A stretch of 64,000 nt of DNA, taken from assembly GCA_020636155.1 (NCBI GenBank), contig JACJYM010000010.1, forward strand, positions 1 to 64,000. The letters run 5' to 3'. The translations under genes and the position numbers were made by a program. This document shows positions 36,445 to 44,835 of this stretch, one piece after another. The notes under the pieces are model-generated. The model saw nothing but the letters and a program-made list of their open reading frames with translations, had not been told where the DNA came from and ran no database searches. The stretch is from Lewinellaceae bacterium (GTDB lineage Bacteria > Bacteroidota > Bacteroidia > Chitinophagales > Saprospiraceae). Numbering within the stretch: the stretch's first letter is position 1; every line of letters starts with the position of its first letter.

Positions 36445-36517
36445 TGGTGCCTCCAGGAATCGAACCAGGGACACAAGGATTTTCAGTCCTTTGCTCTACC
36501 AACTGAGCTAAGGCACC
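36445..36517 (-). tRNA. tRNA-Phe (anticodon GAA)
   Basis: The 73-base minus-strand sequence folds into a cloverleaf: 7-bp acceptor (GGTGCCT/AGGCACC), D stem GCTC/GAGC, anticodon stem AAGGA/TCCTT with loop CTGAAAA, and T loop TTCGATT. The anticodon GAA reads phenylalanine codons. The CCA end is not encoded: the gene continues CGA after the discriminator A. The T stem is CCTGG/CCTGG, so the middle pair is a U-U mismatch. An exact -7 box lies 22 bases upstream and a hairpin terminator follows directly. Confidence 0.95.
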
Positions 36518-36538
36518 ATAGCTCACTAAAAGCGGTTG

Positions 36539-36546
36539 CAAAAGTA
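36539..36546 (-). promoter_or_regulatory. -7 box (TACTTTTG) of tRNA-Phe
   Basis: This exact TAnnTTTG match on the minus strand predicts transcription from about 36534, 17 bases before the mature 5' end at 36517. Confidence 0.55.
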
Positions 36547-36716
36547 ATATTATTTTTTAAAAAAAGAATATTTTGTATTTAAAAAAGATAAATACCATTT
36601 TTGTGAACCTGCAATTTATTCCAATTAGAACGCAGTAATCATAGGAATGGACATTTAACCACTTTTCAAAAAGAATGGAAATAAAATTAAACTTACTAAA
36701 TAGGGTGAATAAGAAA

Positions 36717-36754
36717 AAGAGCACCTAAATTTCGTACAAAATTTAGGTGCTCTT
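36717..36754 (-). terminator. Strong terminator of the META-domain lipoprotein gene
   Basis: A perfect 16-bp stem (AAGAGCACCTAAATTT at 36717-36732, AAATTTAGGTGCTCTT at 36739-36754) with a 6-base loop. On the minus strand the stem runs into a CTTTTTCTT tract. It begins 8 bp past the gene's stop. Confidence 0.9.
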
Positions 36755-36762
36755 ATATTCTT

Positions 36763-37797
36763 TTAGTTTCTGATAAATCCTAAGATTTCTTTTCTCTCTT
36801 TATTGTAGATACTGAAGGTTTTGTTGTCCACTTTGTATCTCAAGCTTGACTCTAGAGCCTGATTGAATTCTGTCGCTGTTTCCATTTTTCTACACATTTT
36901 CTGTGTTGCCACCACATTTCCAAAGGTTAAATCTACTTCGTTGAGATTAGATATTGCCCCTGAATAGTCATTACAGCTATTATTTCCTGACACAGTTTTT
37001 GCCTCATAATTAATTTCCATCGTTGGCGTGCTGGTCATTCGATCTATTGGGTGTCCATTTAATCTGACCAAAGTCCATTTTCCATTAAGAGTTTTTTGAT
37101 TCATATCCTTAGGTCTTACCTTAAAGTGCATTAATTCATTTCCGCCCTCATCCTTTAGGGTCAATTCATTATTTTCCATAGAGTATGAAGTCACTTTTAA
37201 TAATTGTGCCTCATACGCCTCAGGCATGGTCATGTTCATACACATTTTGCGAGTCGATGCTAATGACCCAAAAGTCAATTTCGTAGAACTTACAGAAGTC
37301 ACGATTCCGTTGTATTGATTACAACCATCGAGTCCTGATACTGTGTGATTAGATAGATTAATCATCATCGTAGGTGTTGGTAATGAATCATTTAATGGCA
37401 TATCTGCCAACTTTGTTAACACCCATTCTCCTACCAAAGATGTTCTGGTATCAGGTTTTTTCTCAAGCACTTTTATTAAAGTATATTTGATATTTGGAGC
37501 ATCAGCAGGTGTTTGTTCTAGTGACAAATGCTCTTCTTTTACCTCAATTTTTTGCAACTGACCATCTTCAAAATTGAATCCATCAATAATTGAATAAAAA
37601 TTTTGCCAATTCGCATTTTCTATATCTTCGCCTTCGTAAATGTTAAGGCACAACATTTTGCCGGCACCGGCATCACACGAAGTTCTAATTCCACTTACCC
37701 ACATAGTTTTAGTGGCATTTTTATTACACCCCGTAATTAAAAAAAATCCAAAAATAAAGGGAACAATAAAGCTTAAATTTTTCATAACTGTCAACAA
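36763..37797 (-). CDS. Lipoprotein with DUF4377 and two META domains
   Basis: The protein has a lipoprotein signal (MKNLSFIVPFIFGFFLITGC) with lipidation at the Cys; the ATG at 37785 that begins this signal is a better start than the one at 37797. Residues about 30-115 form a DUF4377 unit (WVSGIRTSCDAG to LIKVLEKK). Two META repeats follow (about 118-230 and 232-340), each with the conserved VSGxxxCNxYxG motif: SGLDGCNQYNG and SGNNSCNDYSG. META proteins include HslJ, linked to heat and novobiocin resistance. The pair of repeats suggests an internal duplication. It is monocistronic. Confidence 0.85.
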   Translation of the reverse strand: MLTVMKNLSFIVPFIFGFFLITGCNKNATKTMWVSGIRTSCDAGAGKMLCLNIYEGEDIENANWQNFYSIIDGFNFEDGQLQKIEVKEEHLSLEQTPADAPNIKYTLIKVLEKKPDTRTSLVGEWVLTKLADMPLNDSLPTPTMMINLSNHTVSGLDGCNQYNGIVTSVSSTKLTFGSLASTRKMCMNMTMPEAYEAQLLKVTSYSMENNELTLKDEGGNELMHFKVRPKDMNQKTLNGKWTLVRLNGHPIDRMTSTPTMEINYEAKTVSGNNSCNDYSGAISNLNEVDLTFGNVVATQKMCRKMETATEFNQALESSLRYKVDNKTFSIYNKERKEILGFIRN

Positions 37798-38118
37798 TGA
37801 TTTTGATTAATAATTACTCTTATTATCGGAAATGGAATATTAGTATATATTTCTAATCTTCTTCTATACCAGATATCATTATAAAAATGTAATCACTAGT
37901 ACAAAAATTTTTATCTTAGAATTATTTAATTAAAAAATAAACCCTTCGGAATAAATTAAGTTTTGCATAGTTGCAAACTTTTTTGGATGTTTTATGAGGT
38001 AATCTAAAGTGAGTCGAATACTCCTTCACTTTTTTGAAAGCGTAACAATTTTAAAAAAATAGGGAATATTAATTCCAAATTAACATTCCCTATTTTTCAC
38101 AATAGATGCTCAATTAAA
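37798..38118. other. Intergenic region with the HdeD terminator
   Basis: This stretch holds the hairpin at 38055-38097 that ends the HdeD-like gene. The remaining 250 bases are AT-rich and should include the META gene promoter, but no exact TAnnTTTG box is present. No reading frame was found. Confidence 0.5.
38055..38097 (-). terminator. Terminator of the HdeD-like gene
   Basis: Arms AAAAATAGGGAAT (38055-38067) and ATTCCCTATTTTT (38085-38097) form a 13-bp stem around a 17-base partly self-paired loop. On the minus strand it continues into further T residues. Confidence 0.8.
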
Positions 38119-38688
38119 TTAAGCTACCTCATTTTTAAGTTTTTTAAGTTTAAATGCTAGGTAAATACTGCCTCCACCAATTGCTAAAAAGGCAAGTCCA
38201 GTCCATACGACTATTGTCATACCAGCAAACAGCGGATTGAATAGCATAATAAATGAAAAGATGACACCAAGTACTCCTAGTACCATTAGATTACCCCAGT
38301 CCAATACGCCATAATTTTTTAAATCAAGTGCCGTACCAATGGCTAAAATGGATCTAAATAATATGAGAAATCCCACGTATAGTGGCAACGTCAACATCGA
38401 CATTTCCGGTTGAGCCACAAGCATACCTCCGATGATTAAAGTCAGAATCCCAAAGACCAATGCCCAACCCCAGTGATCCATTTCATCTTTGTTACCAATG
38501 GCAAATACTATTTCCATAATACCCGAAACTAGAAATGAAATAGCAAACACAAACGAAAGTGCTACGTAAGATTCTACTGGAGACATAAATGTATAAATCC
38601 CTGTTCCTACAAAAAGTAATCCGATAAGAAGTGGAATCCACCAATTTTTAACTGAATTAGTGACTGTTTTCATAAAATTAGTACTCAT
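38119..38688 (-). CDS. HdeD family (DUF308) membrane protein
   Basis: The 189-residue inner membrane protein has about six hydrophobic helices arranged as DUF308 repeats (WWIPLLIGLLFVGTGIYTF, VALSFVFAISFLVSGIMEI, WGWALVFGILTLIIGGML and others). Members include HdeD, implicated in acid resistance in E. coli, but the mechanism is not established. The start at 38688 gives MSTNFMKTVTNSVKNWW; MKTVTNS five codons later is possible. It is monocistronic and ends at a good terminator. Confidence 0.88.
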   Translation of the reverse strand: MSTNFMKTVTNSVKNWWIPLLIGLLFVGTGIYTFMSPVESYVALSFVFAISFLVSGIMEIVFAIGNKDEMDHWGWALVFGILTLIIGGMLVAQPEMSMLTLPLYVGFLILFRSILAIGTALDLKNYGVLDWGNLMVLGVLGVIFSFIMLFNPLFAGMTIVVWTGLAFLAIGGGSIYLAFKLKKLKNEVA

Positions 38689-38958
38689 AATGCATTCTGT
38701 TTTTTAATTAGCAAATAAATATCATTAAATCAGAGCTTGGGCATCTTGTTCTCTTAAGGTTCAAATTTTCAATTCGCTTGAATTTCTATAGCTTAATAAA
38801 TTTTAATGTAGATTTCTCCTTATATAGGAAAATGCATTTTCCAATTTTTTTATTTCTTAGATTCCATAGCCCTTAGCAAGATGACAAATATACACACTTC
38901 TGTCATCTTAAAGTAAAATTTAGAATTGTTTTTATTTTAAAAAATTTCTTTACACTCC

Positions 38959-39723
38959 TTACCTCTCTAAATTTAGCCTTAGCGCTTCCTTTATTTCCTT
39001 TAATTCTTCTCTAATCTCATCTAATCTTCGTTCTTGGCTACTCGCCTCAATATGAGAGGTGATTTTGCTATGAAACTCCCAAAGCTCCTTCACATCGGCA
39101 TAATTGACTGTTGCATTAGGATAGTCTGGGTTCATTGAAATAAGATTGAGACTGTGGGTTTTGGGGTCATTAATTACTTTTTTTACTCTTACGCTATCTT
39201 GTTCTATCACTACGTATATCTGTCCACTTTTGATTTCGTTCACATTAGAAATGGCTTTTGTGATGATCCATTCATGAGGTTGCATGACAGGATACATACT
39301 CAGTCCTTCTACCTGAAATCCCCGATAACTGGCATTTCTGTATTCTGGCAATGGAATGGTAAACGCTGGCAAATTCCTATAATATTCTGGGTCTCCAATA
39401 TTTCCGGCATATCCTGCCGCCGCCTTTACATTAACCATGAGTATATTTTCATTTCCGGCATTATCTAGGCTGATCATTTTTGGGCTAACATCTTTGTCGT
39501 TCGGATTTAGATATTTCTGGGTACTTTCGCCGTAGAGCCACAGTGGATTGATATTGTATTCTTGTAGCAATTTCATAACAGCCTTACCACTCATACGTGT
39601 CCTTCCCCGCTCGACATCTGCTGTGGTATTTCCCATATTGATTAACTCGGCCATAGAAGATTGTGTCATACCTAATTCTTCTCTAATAAGTTTTAGTCTT
39701 TTGCTCTCTATGGGTATCTCCAT
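38959..39723 (-). CDS. LexA-like autocleaving repressor (XRE-type HTH plus S24 peptidase domain)
   Basis: The 254-residue protein joins an N-terminal helix-turn-helix (about 8-62: RLKLIREELGMTQSSMAELI) to an S24/LexA-type self-cleaving domain. The cleavage dipeptide is Ala103-Gly104 in VKAAAGYAG, the catalytic serine is Ser142 in VEGLSMYPVM, and the general base is Lys181 or Lys182 in SVRVKKV. All elements for RecA-stimulated autocleavage are thus present. A C-terminal coiled coil (about 229-254, RRLDEIREELKEIKEAL) is an addition to the usual LexA plan. It is divergent from dinB, with repeat sequences between, which points to control of both genes. Confidence 0.92.
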   Translation of the reverse strand: MEIPIESKRLKLIREELGMTQSSMAELINMGNTTADVERGRTRMSGKAVMKLLQEYNINPLWLYGESTQKYLNPNDKDVSPKMISLDNAGNENILMVNVKAAAGYAGNIGDPEYYRNLPAFTIPLPEYRNASYRGFQVEGLSMYPVMQPHEWIITKAISNVNEIKSGQIYVVIEQDSVRVKKVINDPKTHSLNLISMNPDYPNATVNYADVKELWEFHSKITSHIEASSQERRLDEIREELKEIKEALRLNLER

Positions 39724-39736
39724 ACTCCAAAGATAA

Positions 39737-39744
39737 CAAAATCA
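39737..39744 (-). promoter_or_regulatory. Near-consensus -7 box of the S24 repressor gene
   Basis: TGATTTTG on the minus strand matches TAnnTTTG at 7 of 8 positions counting the free ones and predicts a 9-base leader. The ATTCCA/TGGATT element at 39745-39759 adjoins it directly. Confidence 0.45.
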
Positions 39745-39817
39745 TTGGATTAATTCCAAATATTATTAATTATTCCATTATATTTTGGATTTATTCCATA
39801 TTTTTGTACTAAATCCA
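39745..39817. promoter_or_regulatory. Operator region: ATTCCA repeats with about 20-bp phasing
   Basis: Two 15-bp elements, TTGGATTAATTCCAA (39745-39759) and TTGGATTTATTCCAT (39785-39799), lie exactly 40 bp apart. The hexamer ATTCCA (AATCCA in the last copy) recurs at 39753, 39772, 39793 and 39812, that is at 19, 21 and 19 bp spacing, two helical turns. The first element adjoins the repressor gene's -7 box and the second overlaps the dinB -7 box by one base. This is the layout of an operator cluster for the adjoining repressor. Confidence 0.7.
39799..39806 (+). promoter_or_regulatory. -7 box (TATTTTTG) of dinB
   Basis: This exact TAnnTTTG match predicts transcription from about 39811 and a 15-base leader before the ATG at 39826. 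It overlaps the second operator element by one base. Confidence 0.6.
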
Positions 39818-39825
39818 ATTTTAGA

Positions 39826-41040
39826 ATGACAAAATCGATTTTACACCTTGACCTTGATACATTTTTTGTATCTGTCGAACGCTTACTTGATAGCCGATTA
39901 AATGGCAAACCCATCCTAGTCGGCGGCACTGGTGACAGAGGCGTAGTATCTGCTGCCAGCTACGAGGCTCGCACATTCGGAGCCCACTCAGGTATGCCCA
40001 TGCGTATGGCACGGCAGTTGTGTCCTGAGGCGATAGTCATACGTGGCAATGCATCCTCTTACAGTGAGCATTCACACATTGTCACAGATATTCTAAAAGA
40101 AAAAGTACCCATACTCGAAAAAGCCAGTATTGATGAGTTTTATGCTGACCTTACCGGTATGGACAAGTATTTTGGCTGTTACAAATTTGCCTCTGAGCTA
40201 AGGTCTTACATTATCAAAGAAACTGGACTACCCATTTCCTTTGGCCTTTCGGTCAATAAAACGGTATCAAAAGTAGCCACCGGCGAAGCCAAACCAAACA
40301 ACCAGCTAAAGATAGACCTCGGCCAAGAAAAGACCTTCCTCGCACCTCTTTCTATAAAAAAAATTCCCATGGTGGGCGACAAAACTTATCAATCCATGTG
40401 CCATCTAGGTATAAAAAGAGTATATACTGTGCAACAAATGCCTGTCGAAATGATGGAAACCGTCTTAGGTAAGCATGGCCGTACCATCTGGCAAAAATCA
40501 AATGGTATAGACAACAGCGAATTAATCCAATACCACGAACGTAAATCAATCTCTAATGAAAGGACATTCGGAAAAGACACAACAGATATCTATAAGCTCA
40601 AGACAACCATAAGAGCCATGGCCGAGCAACTGGCTTTCCAGCTTCGCAACGGAGGCAAACTCACCGCCTGTGTATCGGTTAAGATAAGATATTCTGATTT
40701 TAACACCCATACTAAACAAGCCAAAATACCCTATACCGCGGCCGACCATACCCTTATTTCAAAAGTGGTGGAGCTATTTGACCAATTGTACAACAAGCGC
40801 CTGCTCATAAGATTAGTAGGAGTCAATTTTAGTGACTTAGTGAGTGGCAATTATCAAATGAACCTATTCGAAGATACTCAAAAGGTTGTCAATCTATACC
40901 AAGCTATGGACAAAATAAGACACCGATACGGAAGTCGGAGTGTCATGCGAGCTTCTACGCTAGGTGCTCGCACTATAGGCAGTATGTTTAATCCATTCAA
41001 TGGAGAACCACCCGTAGTGCTGGCACATAGAACATTGTGA
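39826..41040 (+). CDS. dinB: DNA polymerase IV (Y-family translesion polymerase)
   Basis: The enzyme copies past damaged bases with low fidelity. The 404-residue protein has the Y-family catalytic residues: Asp9 in HLDLDTFFVSVE and Asp103-Glu104 in ASIDEFYADLTG. The fingers (YEARTFGAHSGMPMRMARQLCP), the helix-hairpin-helix region (IPMVGDKTYQSMCHLGI) and the little-finger domain (about 235-350) are all recognisable. No beta-clamp motif of the QLxLF form is seen at the very end, but YQMNLFED near residue 345 might serve. It is divergent from the LexA-like repressor, which suggests damage-inducible expression. Confidence 0.95.
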   Translation: MTKSILHLDLDTFFVSVERLLDSRLNGKPILVGGTGDRGVVSAASYEARTFGAHSGMPMRMARQLCPEAIVIRGNASSYSEHSHIVTDILKEKVPILEKASIDEFYADLTGMDKYFGCYKFASELRSYIIKETGLPISFGLSVNKTVSKVATGEAKPNNQLKIDLGQEKTFLAPLSIKKIPMVGDKTYQSMCHLGIKRVYTVQQMPVEMMETVLGKHGRTIWQKSNGIDNSELIQYHERKSISNERTFGKDTTDIYKLKTTIRAMAEQLAFQLRNGGKLTACVSVKIRYSDFNTHTKQAKIPYTAADHTLISKVVELFDQLYNKRLLIRLVGVNFSDLVSGNYQMNLFEDTQKVVNLYQAMDKIRHRYGSRSVMRASTLGARTIGSMFNPFNGEPPVVLAHRTL

Positions 41041-41157
41041 CAAAAGGATACCCACAACACAAGCACCGCCAAAAACCGCAAAAGCACTTAACCGGAAGCA
41101 CGTTTCATATATAAAATATTTAACATGTGAAAGCTATAAAATGAAATAAACTTTAAA

Positions 41158-41165
41158 TACTTTTG
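41158..41165 (+). promoter_or_regulatory. -7 box (TACTTTTG) upstream of the 137-residue exported protein gene
   Basis: This exact TAnnTTTG match lies in the gap after dinB. It predicts a transcript starting near 41170 with a leader of about 160 bases before the ATG at 41332. The leader contains no feature I recognise. Confidence 0.4.
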
Positions 41166-41331
41166 CGGCTATTCGGCAATAATAACGTCTAAGAAAATAT
41201 TACTGCCCAAATCACCTAAACCAAACAACCTGAGAGAATAGGGAATAGAACATTTGGCATTCTTCGATGAAATACCATTGAAGAAGCTGAGGTTTAATTA
41301 TTTTTTATTTAAATATTCAAATGGTTCTAAA

Positions 41332-41745
41332 ATGAGATATTATAAATTAACCTTAATCTTTGTTTTTGTTTTTTTCGTTAATAATTCTAAAGCTCAGTCA
41401 GTACAAAGACCCGAAAGCTATCAATTCAGTATAGATTTCAGTATGCAGGACGACGTGGTTGAGTTGGTCTGTAACGAAGGCTGCGGATGGAACAAATTTA
41501 TGTTTCAACTATTGGAAAACGACCTTATGTGTGTTGACAACACAGGAATATACTCGTGTAACGACCTCACCATGGATAAAAATCCTAAGCGAAAATTTTT
41601 GTTTTCCATCACACAGAGTAACAACGAAGTAAAACTAAAGAGTGCTCAAGGTACTAATTGGGATGGGCTAAACTTTAAGTCTAGACCCGTAGGTATAGTC
41701 GCCATACTCAACACGGATGGTATAAAACTCTCCAAAAGCGAATAA
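41332..41745 (+). CDS. Small exported protein of unknown function
   Basis: From the ATG at 41332 the protein has 137 residues and a good signal peptide (MRYYKLTLIFVFVFFVNNSKA, cut before QSVQRPESY). An in-frame TTG at 41254 would add 26 residues in front of the signal and is unlikely. The mature part has four cysteines in LVCNEGCGW, LMCVDN and YSCNDL, probably two disulfides, and no family I recognise. It is the only gene between dinB and the DUF2279 gene and seems to be transcribed alone. Confidence 0.65.
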   Translation: MRYYKLTLIFVFVFFVNNSKAQSVQRPESYQFSIDFSMQDDVVELVCNEGCGWNKFMFQLLENDLMCVDNTGIYSCNDLTMDKNPKRKFLFSITQSNNEVKLKSAQGTNWDGLNFKSRPVGIVAILNTDGIKLSKSE

Positions 41746-41825
41746 AAGTGCTTCCAATAATTTTTGCAAACTCTGGCAAATCGCAAACTCTATACAATCA
41801 TAAAATATGATACCCTGAAAGTATT

Positions 41826-41833
41826 TATATTTG
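41826..41833 (+). promoter_or_regulatory. -7 box (TATATTTG) of the DUF2279 gene
   Basis: This exact TAnnTTTG match predicts transcription from about 41838 and a leader of about 42 bases before the ATG at 41880. Confidence 0.45.
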
Positions 41834-41879
41834 TGATTAGAAAATTTAGAATAGTGCTACTCGTTAAAATTATTTCTCC

Positions 41880-42890
41880 ATGAAGCGGCTCTCTTCATGG
41901 ATCATCGTGGTGATTTCAATGCTTATATCCCTGAAATCTATTGCACAGGATACCACCCCTAAGCTCAAGAGCAATACTTCCGGTTTTTTTACCCCCAGCG
42001 ACACCTTTAATAGAGCTCGGTTCAACAAAGCACTGGTTTTTTCAGCAGCGACCTACACAGGATTTTCTATAGGATTGTACAATGCCTGGTACAAGCAATA
42101 TCCTCAAAGTGCTTTTCATCTTTTTGATGACCAGGGAGAGTGGAATCAAATGGACAAAATCGGTCACGTCTATACCGCATATATACAAGGAGTCTTATGC
42201 TTCAAAGGTGCAAAATGGATCGGAATGAGCGATAAAAATGCCATCTGGACCGGTATCATCTGCGGCAGCCTATTCCAATCAACCATAGAAGTGATGGACG
42301 GCTTCAGCGAAAAATGGGGGTTTTCATTAGGTGACATGGGTGCCAATGTAGCAGGTGTGGGAATTTTTGCATTAGAACAACACTTCTGGAAAGACCAAAG
42401 AATCCAACTTAAAGTCTCCAGCTATTCAAAGCCATACAGTAACGAACCCATAGAATCTTATGACACCCCCGGAGTTTTCAGCAGTCCATTAAAAAGAGCA
42501 AATGACCTATTTGGCAGTTCTTTTCCTTCACGATTTTTAAAAGATTACAATGCACAGACTTACTGGGCTTCTATCAACATACACTCCTTTTTGCCAGAGG
42601 GTAATCACTGGCCATCCTGGTTAAATGTTGCCATCGGTACAGGAAGCGAAAATTTGTACGGAGGCTTCCAAAATGAGTGGAAAGAAGGCGATGCCTCATT
42701 TAGGCTTGTCGAAGGATATCCTAGAATTAGACAGTTCTATATAGCACTAGACTTAGACCTTACCAAAATTAAAACCAACAACTACTTTTTAAAAGGAATC
42801 TTATCCGTCTTTAATATTTTTAAATACCCATCTCCTGCACTAGAAATTAACACCAATGGTGAGATTATTTTTCATTTTCTGAGGTTCTAA
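41880..42890 (+). CDS. DUF2279 (YfiM-like) exported/membrane protein
   Basis: The 336-residue protein has a signal peptide (MKRLSSWIIVVISMLISLKSIA, cut before QDTTPKLKS). The DUF2279 block is seen in GLYNAWYKQYPQSAFHLFDD, WNQMDKIGHVYTAYIQGVL and IEVMDGFSEKWGFSLGDMGANVAG. Conserved His and Asp residues in DKIGH and the FSxxDxxAN pattern are family hallmarks, but no activity is established. The C-terminal third looks like further outer-membrane or periplasmic strands. It is probably monocistronic. Confidence 0.85.
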   Translation: MKRLSSWIIVVISMLISLKSIAQDTTPKLKSNTSGFFTPSDTFNRARFNKALVFSAATYTGFSIGLYNAWYKQYPQSAFHLFDDQGEWNQMDKIGHVYTAYIQGVLCFKGAKWIGMSDKNAIWTGIICGSLFQSTIEVMDGFSEKWGFSLGDMGANVAGVGIFALEQHFWKDQRIQLKVSSYSKPYSNEPIESYDTPGVFSSPLKRANDLFGSSFPSRFLKDYNAQTYWASINIHSFLPEGNHWPSWLNVAIGTGSENLYGGFQNEWKEGDASFRLVEGYPRIRQFYIALDLDLTKIKTNNYFLKGILSVFNIFKYPSPALEINTNGEIIFHFLRF

Positions 42891-42954
42891 TGTTTCTCTT
42901 CCTAGTGTATATCACTTAGCATTTTCACTATTATTTTTTAAAATCAATATTACA

Positions 42955-42962
42955 TATCTTTG
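42955..42962 (+). promoter_or_regulatory. -7 box (TATCTTTG) of yicC-gmk-apaG
   Basis: This exact TAnnTTTG match predicts transcription from about 42967 and a leader of only about 10 bases before the yicC ATG. Confidence 0.6.
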
Positions 42963-42976
42963 CAAAAATATTTTTT

Positions 42977-43852
42977 ATGCTGTATTCGATGACAGGTTAT
43001 GGAAGTGCCACAGGGCAAGTGGGAGAAACAACCGTTTTTGTTGAAATCAAAACTCTCAATTCTAAAAGTACTGACCTAAGAGTAAAATTGCCTCTCATGC
43101 TTAATAGTCAGGAACACGTCATCAGGAAAATCTTGCTTGACGAAGTCATACGAGGCAGGATAGAATGCATAATTACCATTGAAAATCTGGACGGAAGCGG
43201 AAGCGAGTTAATTAATAAGAAGCTTTTTGAAAGCTATTTTAAAGAAATAAAAGACCTACAAAAAAAGCTTGGTATCAGCGAAGGCGATATTACACAGACC
43301 ATCCTTAGGATTCAAGATGTCGTGGGCACTGGCAGTGACGAACTAGATCCGGCCATTCTTAAGGCAACCGAAACTGCCTGCATCGATGCGGCCAAATCTT
43401 TAAACAAATTTAGAGAAGAAGAAGGTGCCGTCATAGGACAAGATTTAACTGAGAGGATACGAATTATCACCGAACTAATACCGGCCATAGAGCCTCACGA
43501 AGTCGACCGAATACCCAAAATAAGAGAAAGAATCCTAAAAAATCTTGAAGAATTTAAGAAAATAGAAAGTGTTGACCATAATCGATTCGAACAAGAAATT
43601 CTTTTTTACCTTGAAAAACTGGATATCTCTGAAGAGAAGGTTAGACTAAGGCAACATTGCAAATATTTCTTGGAAGAAATGCATTCTCCAGAAATTCAAA
43701 TAGGTAGAAAACTAAACTTTATAAGTCAAGAAATCGGCAGAGAAATCAACACCCTAGGATCTAAAGCACAACATTTGGAAATTCAACAAATCGTCGTCAT
43801 GATGAAAGACGAATTAGAAAAAATAAAAGAACAGATTGCCAATGTCCTTTAG
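42977..43852 (+). CDS. yicC: YicC family endoribonuclease-like protein
   Basis: The 291-residue cytoplasmic protein begins with the family signature MLYSMTGYGSA and includes EIKTLNSKSTDLRVKLP. The C-terminal domain has the conserved pattern RLRQHCKYFLEEMHSPEIQIGRKLNFISQEIGREINTLGSKA (given here in two overlapping recognisable parts: HCKYFLEEM and GRKLNFISQEIGREINT). E. coli YicC is an RNA-clamping endoribonuclease. The stop overlaps gmk by 17 bp, so the two are translationally coupled. Confidence 0.94.
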   Translation: MLYSMTGYGSATGQVGETTVFVEIKTLNSKSTDLRVKLPLMLNSQEHVIRKILLDEVIRGRIECIITIENLDGSGSELINKKLFESYFKEIKDLQKKLGISEGDITQTILRIQDVVGTGSDELDPAILKATETACIDAAKSLNKFREEEGAVIGQDLTERIRIITELIPAIEPHEVDRIPKIRERILKNLEEFKKIESVDHNRFEQEILFYLEKLDISEEKVRLRQHCKYFLEEMHSPEIQIGRKLNFISQEIGREINTLGSKAQHLEIQQIVVMMKDELEKIKEQIANVL

Positions 43853-44477
43853 TTTTGATTCAAAATCAGGAAAACTCATTTTACTGACTGCCCCTTCAGG
43901 TTCTGGAAAAACGACCATCGCTCGGCATCTTCTACAAAAATATGAAGAACTCGACTTCTCAGTATCGGCAACCACCCGCGAGCCTAGGCATTATGAGACC
44001 GATGGTAAGGATTACTACTTTATATCTTCTGATGAATTTAAACAACGCTTAGAAAATGGCGAATTCGTAGAACACGAAGAAGTCTATGAGAACCAGTACT
44101 ATGGGACACTGCAGTCAGAAATCGAGAGAATTTGGGCATTGGGTAAGAGCATCGTATTTGATATTGATGTAAAAGGAGCAAAGAACCTAAAGGAACAATT
44201 TGGAGAGCAATGCCTATCCATTTTCATCAGACCACCCTCTCTGGAAGTCCTAATCGAAAGACTTACCAACCGAAAAACGGAATCTGAAGACAGCCTCAAA
44301 AAGAGAATAAAACGTGTGACCAACGAAATGGACTATGAAAATTACTTTGACGTCGTCCTAGTTAATGACATTCTCGACGTCGCATTGATAGAGTCCGAAC
44401 ATTTGTTAGAAAGATTCGTTTATGGAGGAGCATCTAAGTATCATGAATTACAAAAAGCTAAACAAACACGAAATTAG
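43836..44477 (+). CDS. gmk: Guanylate kinase
   Basis: The enzyme phosphorylates GMP to GDP with ATP. The 213-residue protein has the P-loop APSGSGKTTIARHLL, the GMP-binding block SVSATTREPRHYETDGKDYYF and VFDIDVKGAKNLKEQF. MPMSFSFDSK at 43836 is the first start; a second ATG at 43842 is equally plausible. It overlaps yicC at its start and the apaG gene at its end. The yicC-gmk order is common in bacteria. Confidence 0.96.
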   Translation: MPMSFSFDSKSGKLILLTAPSGSGKTTIARHLLQKYEELDFSVSATTREPRHYETDGKDYYFISSDEFKQRLENGEFVEHEEVYENQYYGTLQSEIERIWALGKSIVFDIDVKGAKNLKEQFGEQCLSIFIRPPSLEVLIERLTNRKTESEDSLKKRIKRVTNEMDYENYFDVVLVNDILDVALIESEHLLERFVYGGASKYHELQKAKQTRN

Positions 44478-44835
44478 GGTCAGCACAAAAGTCACTTACG
44501 AAGGTCTCTCGGATCTCAACGGGGTGAAGCATCAGATTTTTTCTTACAAAGTCCACATCGAAAACCATACCAACCAAAACCTAAAGCTACTTAGTAGAAA
44601 ATGGATAATCTACGATTCTCTATCAGGCAAACGCATTGTGGAGGGTGAGGGTGTTGTGGGATTGAGACCCTCTATAAGCAGTGGTGCCACTTTTGATTAT
44701 GACTCCTGGTGTCCTATATTGGGAGATTTTGGCAGTATGGAAGGGTATTTTTATTTTATAAATGAAATTACTCTGGAGTATTTTGAAGCTAAAATCCCTC
44801 TTTTTGAATTGGTGGTGCCGGACATTATGAACTAA
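44443..44835 (+). CDS. apaG: ApaG domain protein
   Basis: The 130-residue protein is a single ApaG/FN3-like beta-sandwich, seen in VSTKVTYEGLSDLNGVKHQIF, YKVHIENHTNQNLKLLSRKW and the pyrophosphate-loop-like VEGEGVVGLRP. Loss of ApaG in enterobacteria affects cobalt resistance and diadenosine tetraphosphate, but its biochemical role is unsettled. The ATG at 44443 gives the normal family length; an ATG at 44422 would add seven residues. The start overlaps gmk by 35 bp, a long overlap that suggests coupled translation. Confidence 0.9.
   Translation: MNYKKLNKHEIRVSTKVTYEGLSDLNGVKHQIFSYKVHIENHTNQNLKLLSRKWIIYDSLSGKRIVEGEGVVGLRPSISSGATFDYDSWCPILGDFGSMEGYFYFINEITLEYFEAKIPLFELVVPDIMN

Noticed and set aside
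41254..41331. An in-frame TTG upstream of the 137-residue exported protein
   Set aside because: It would place 26 residues in front of a clean signal peptide; the ATG at 41332 is a better start.
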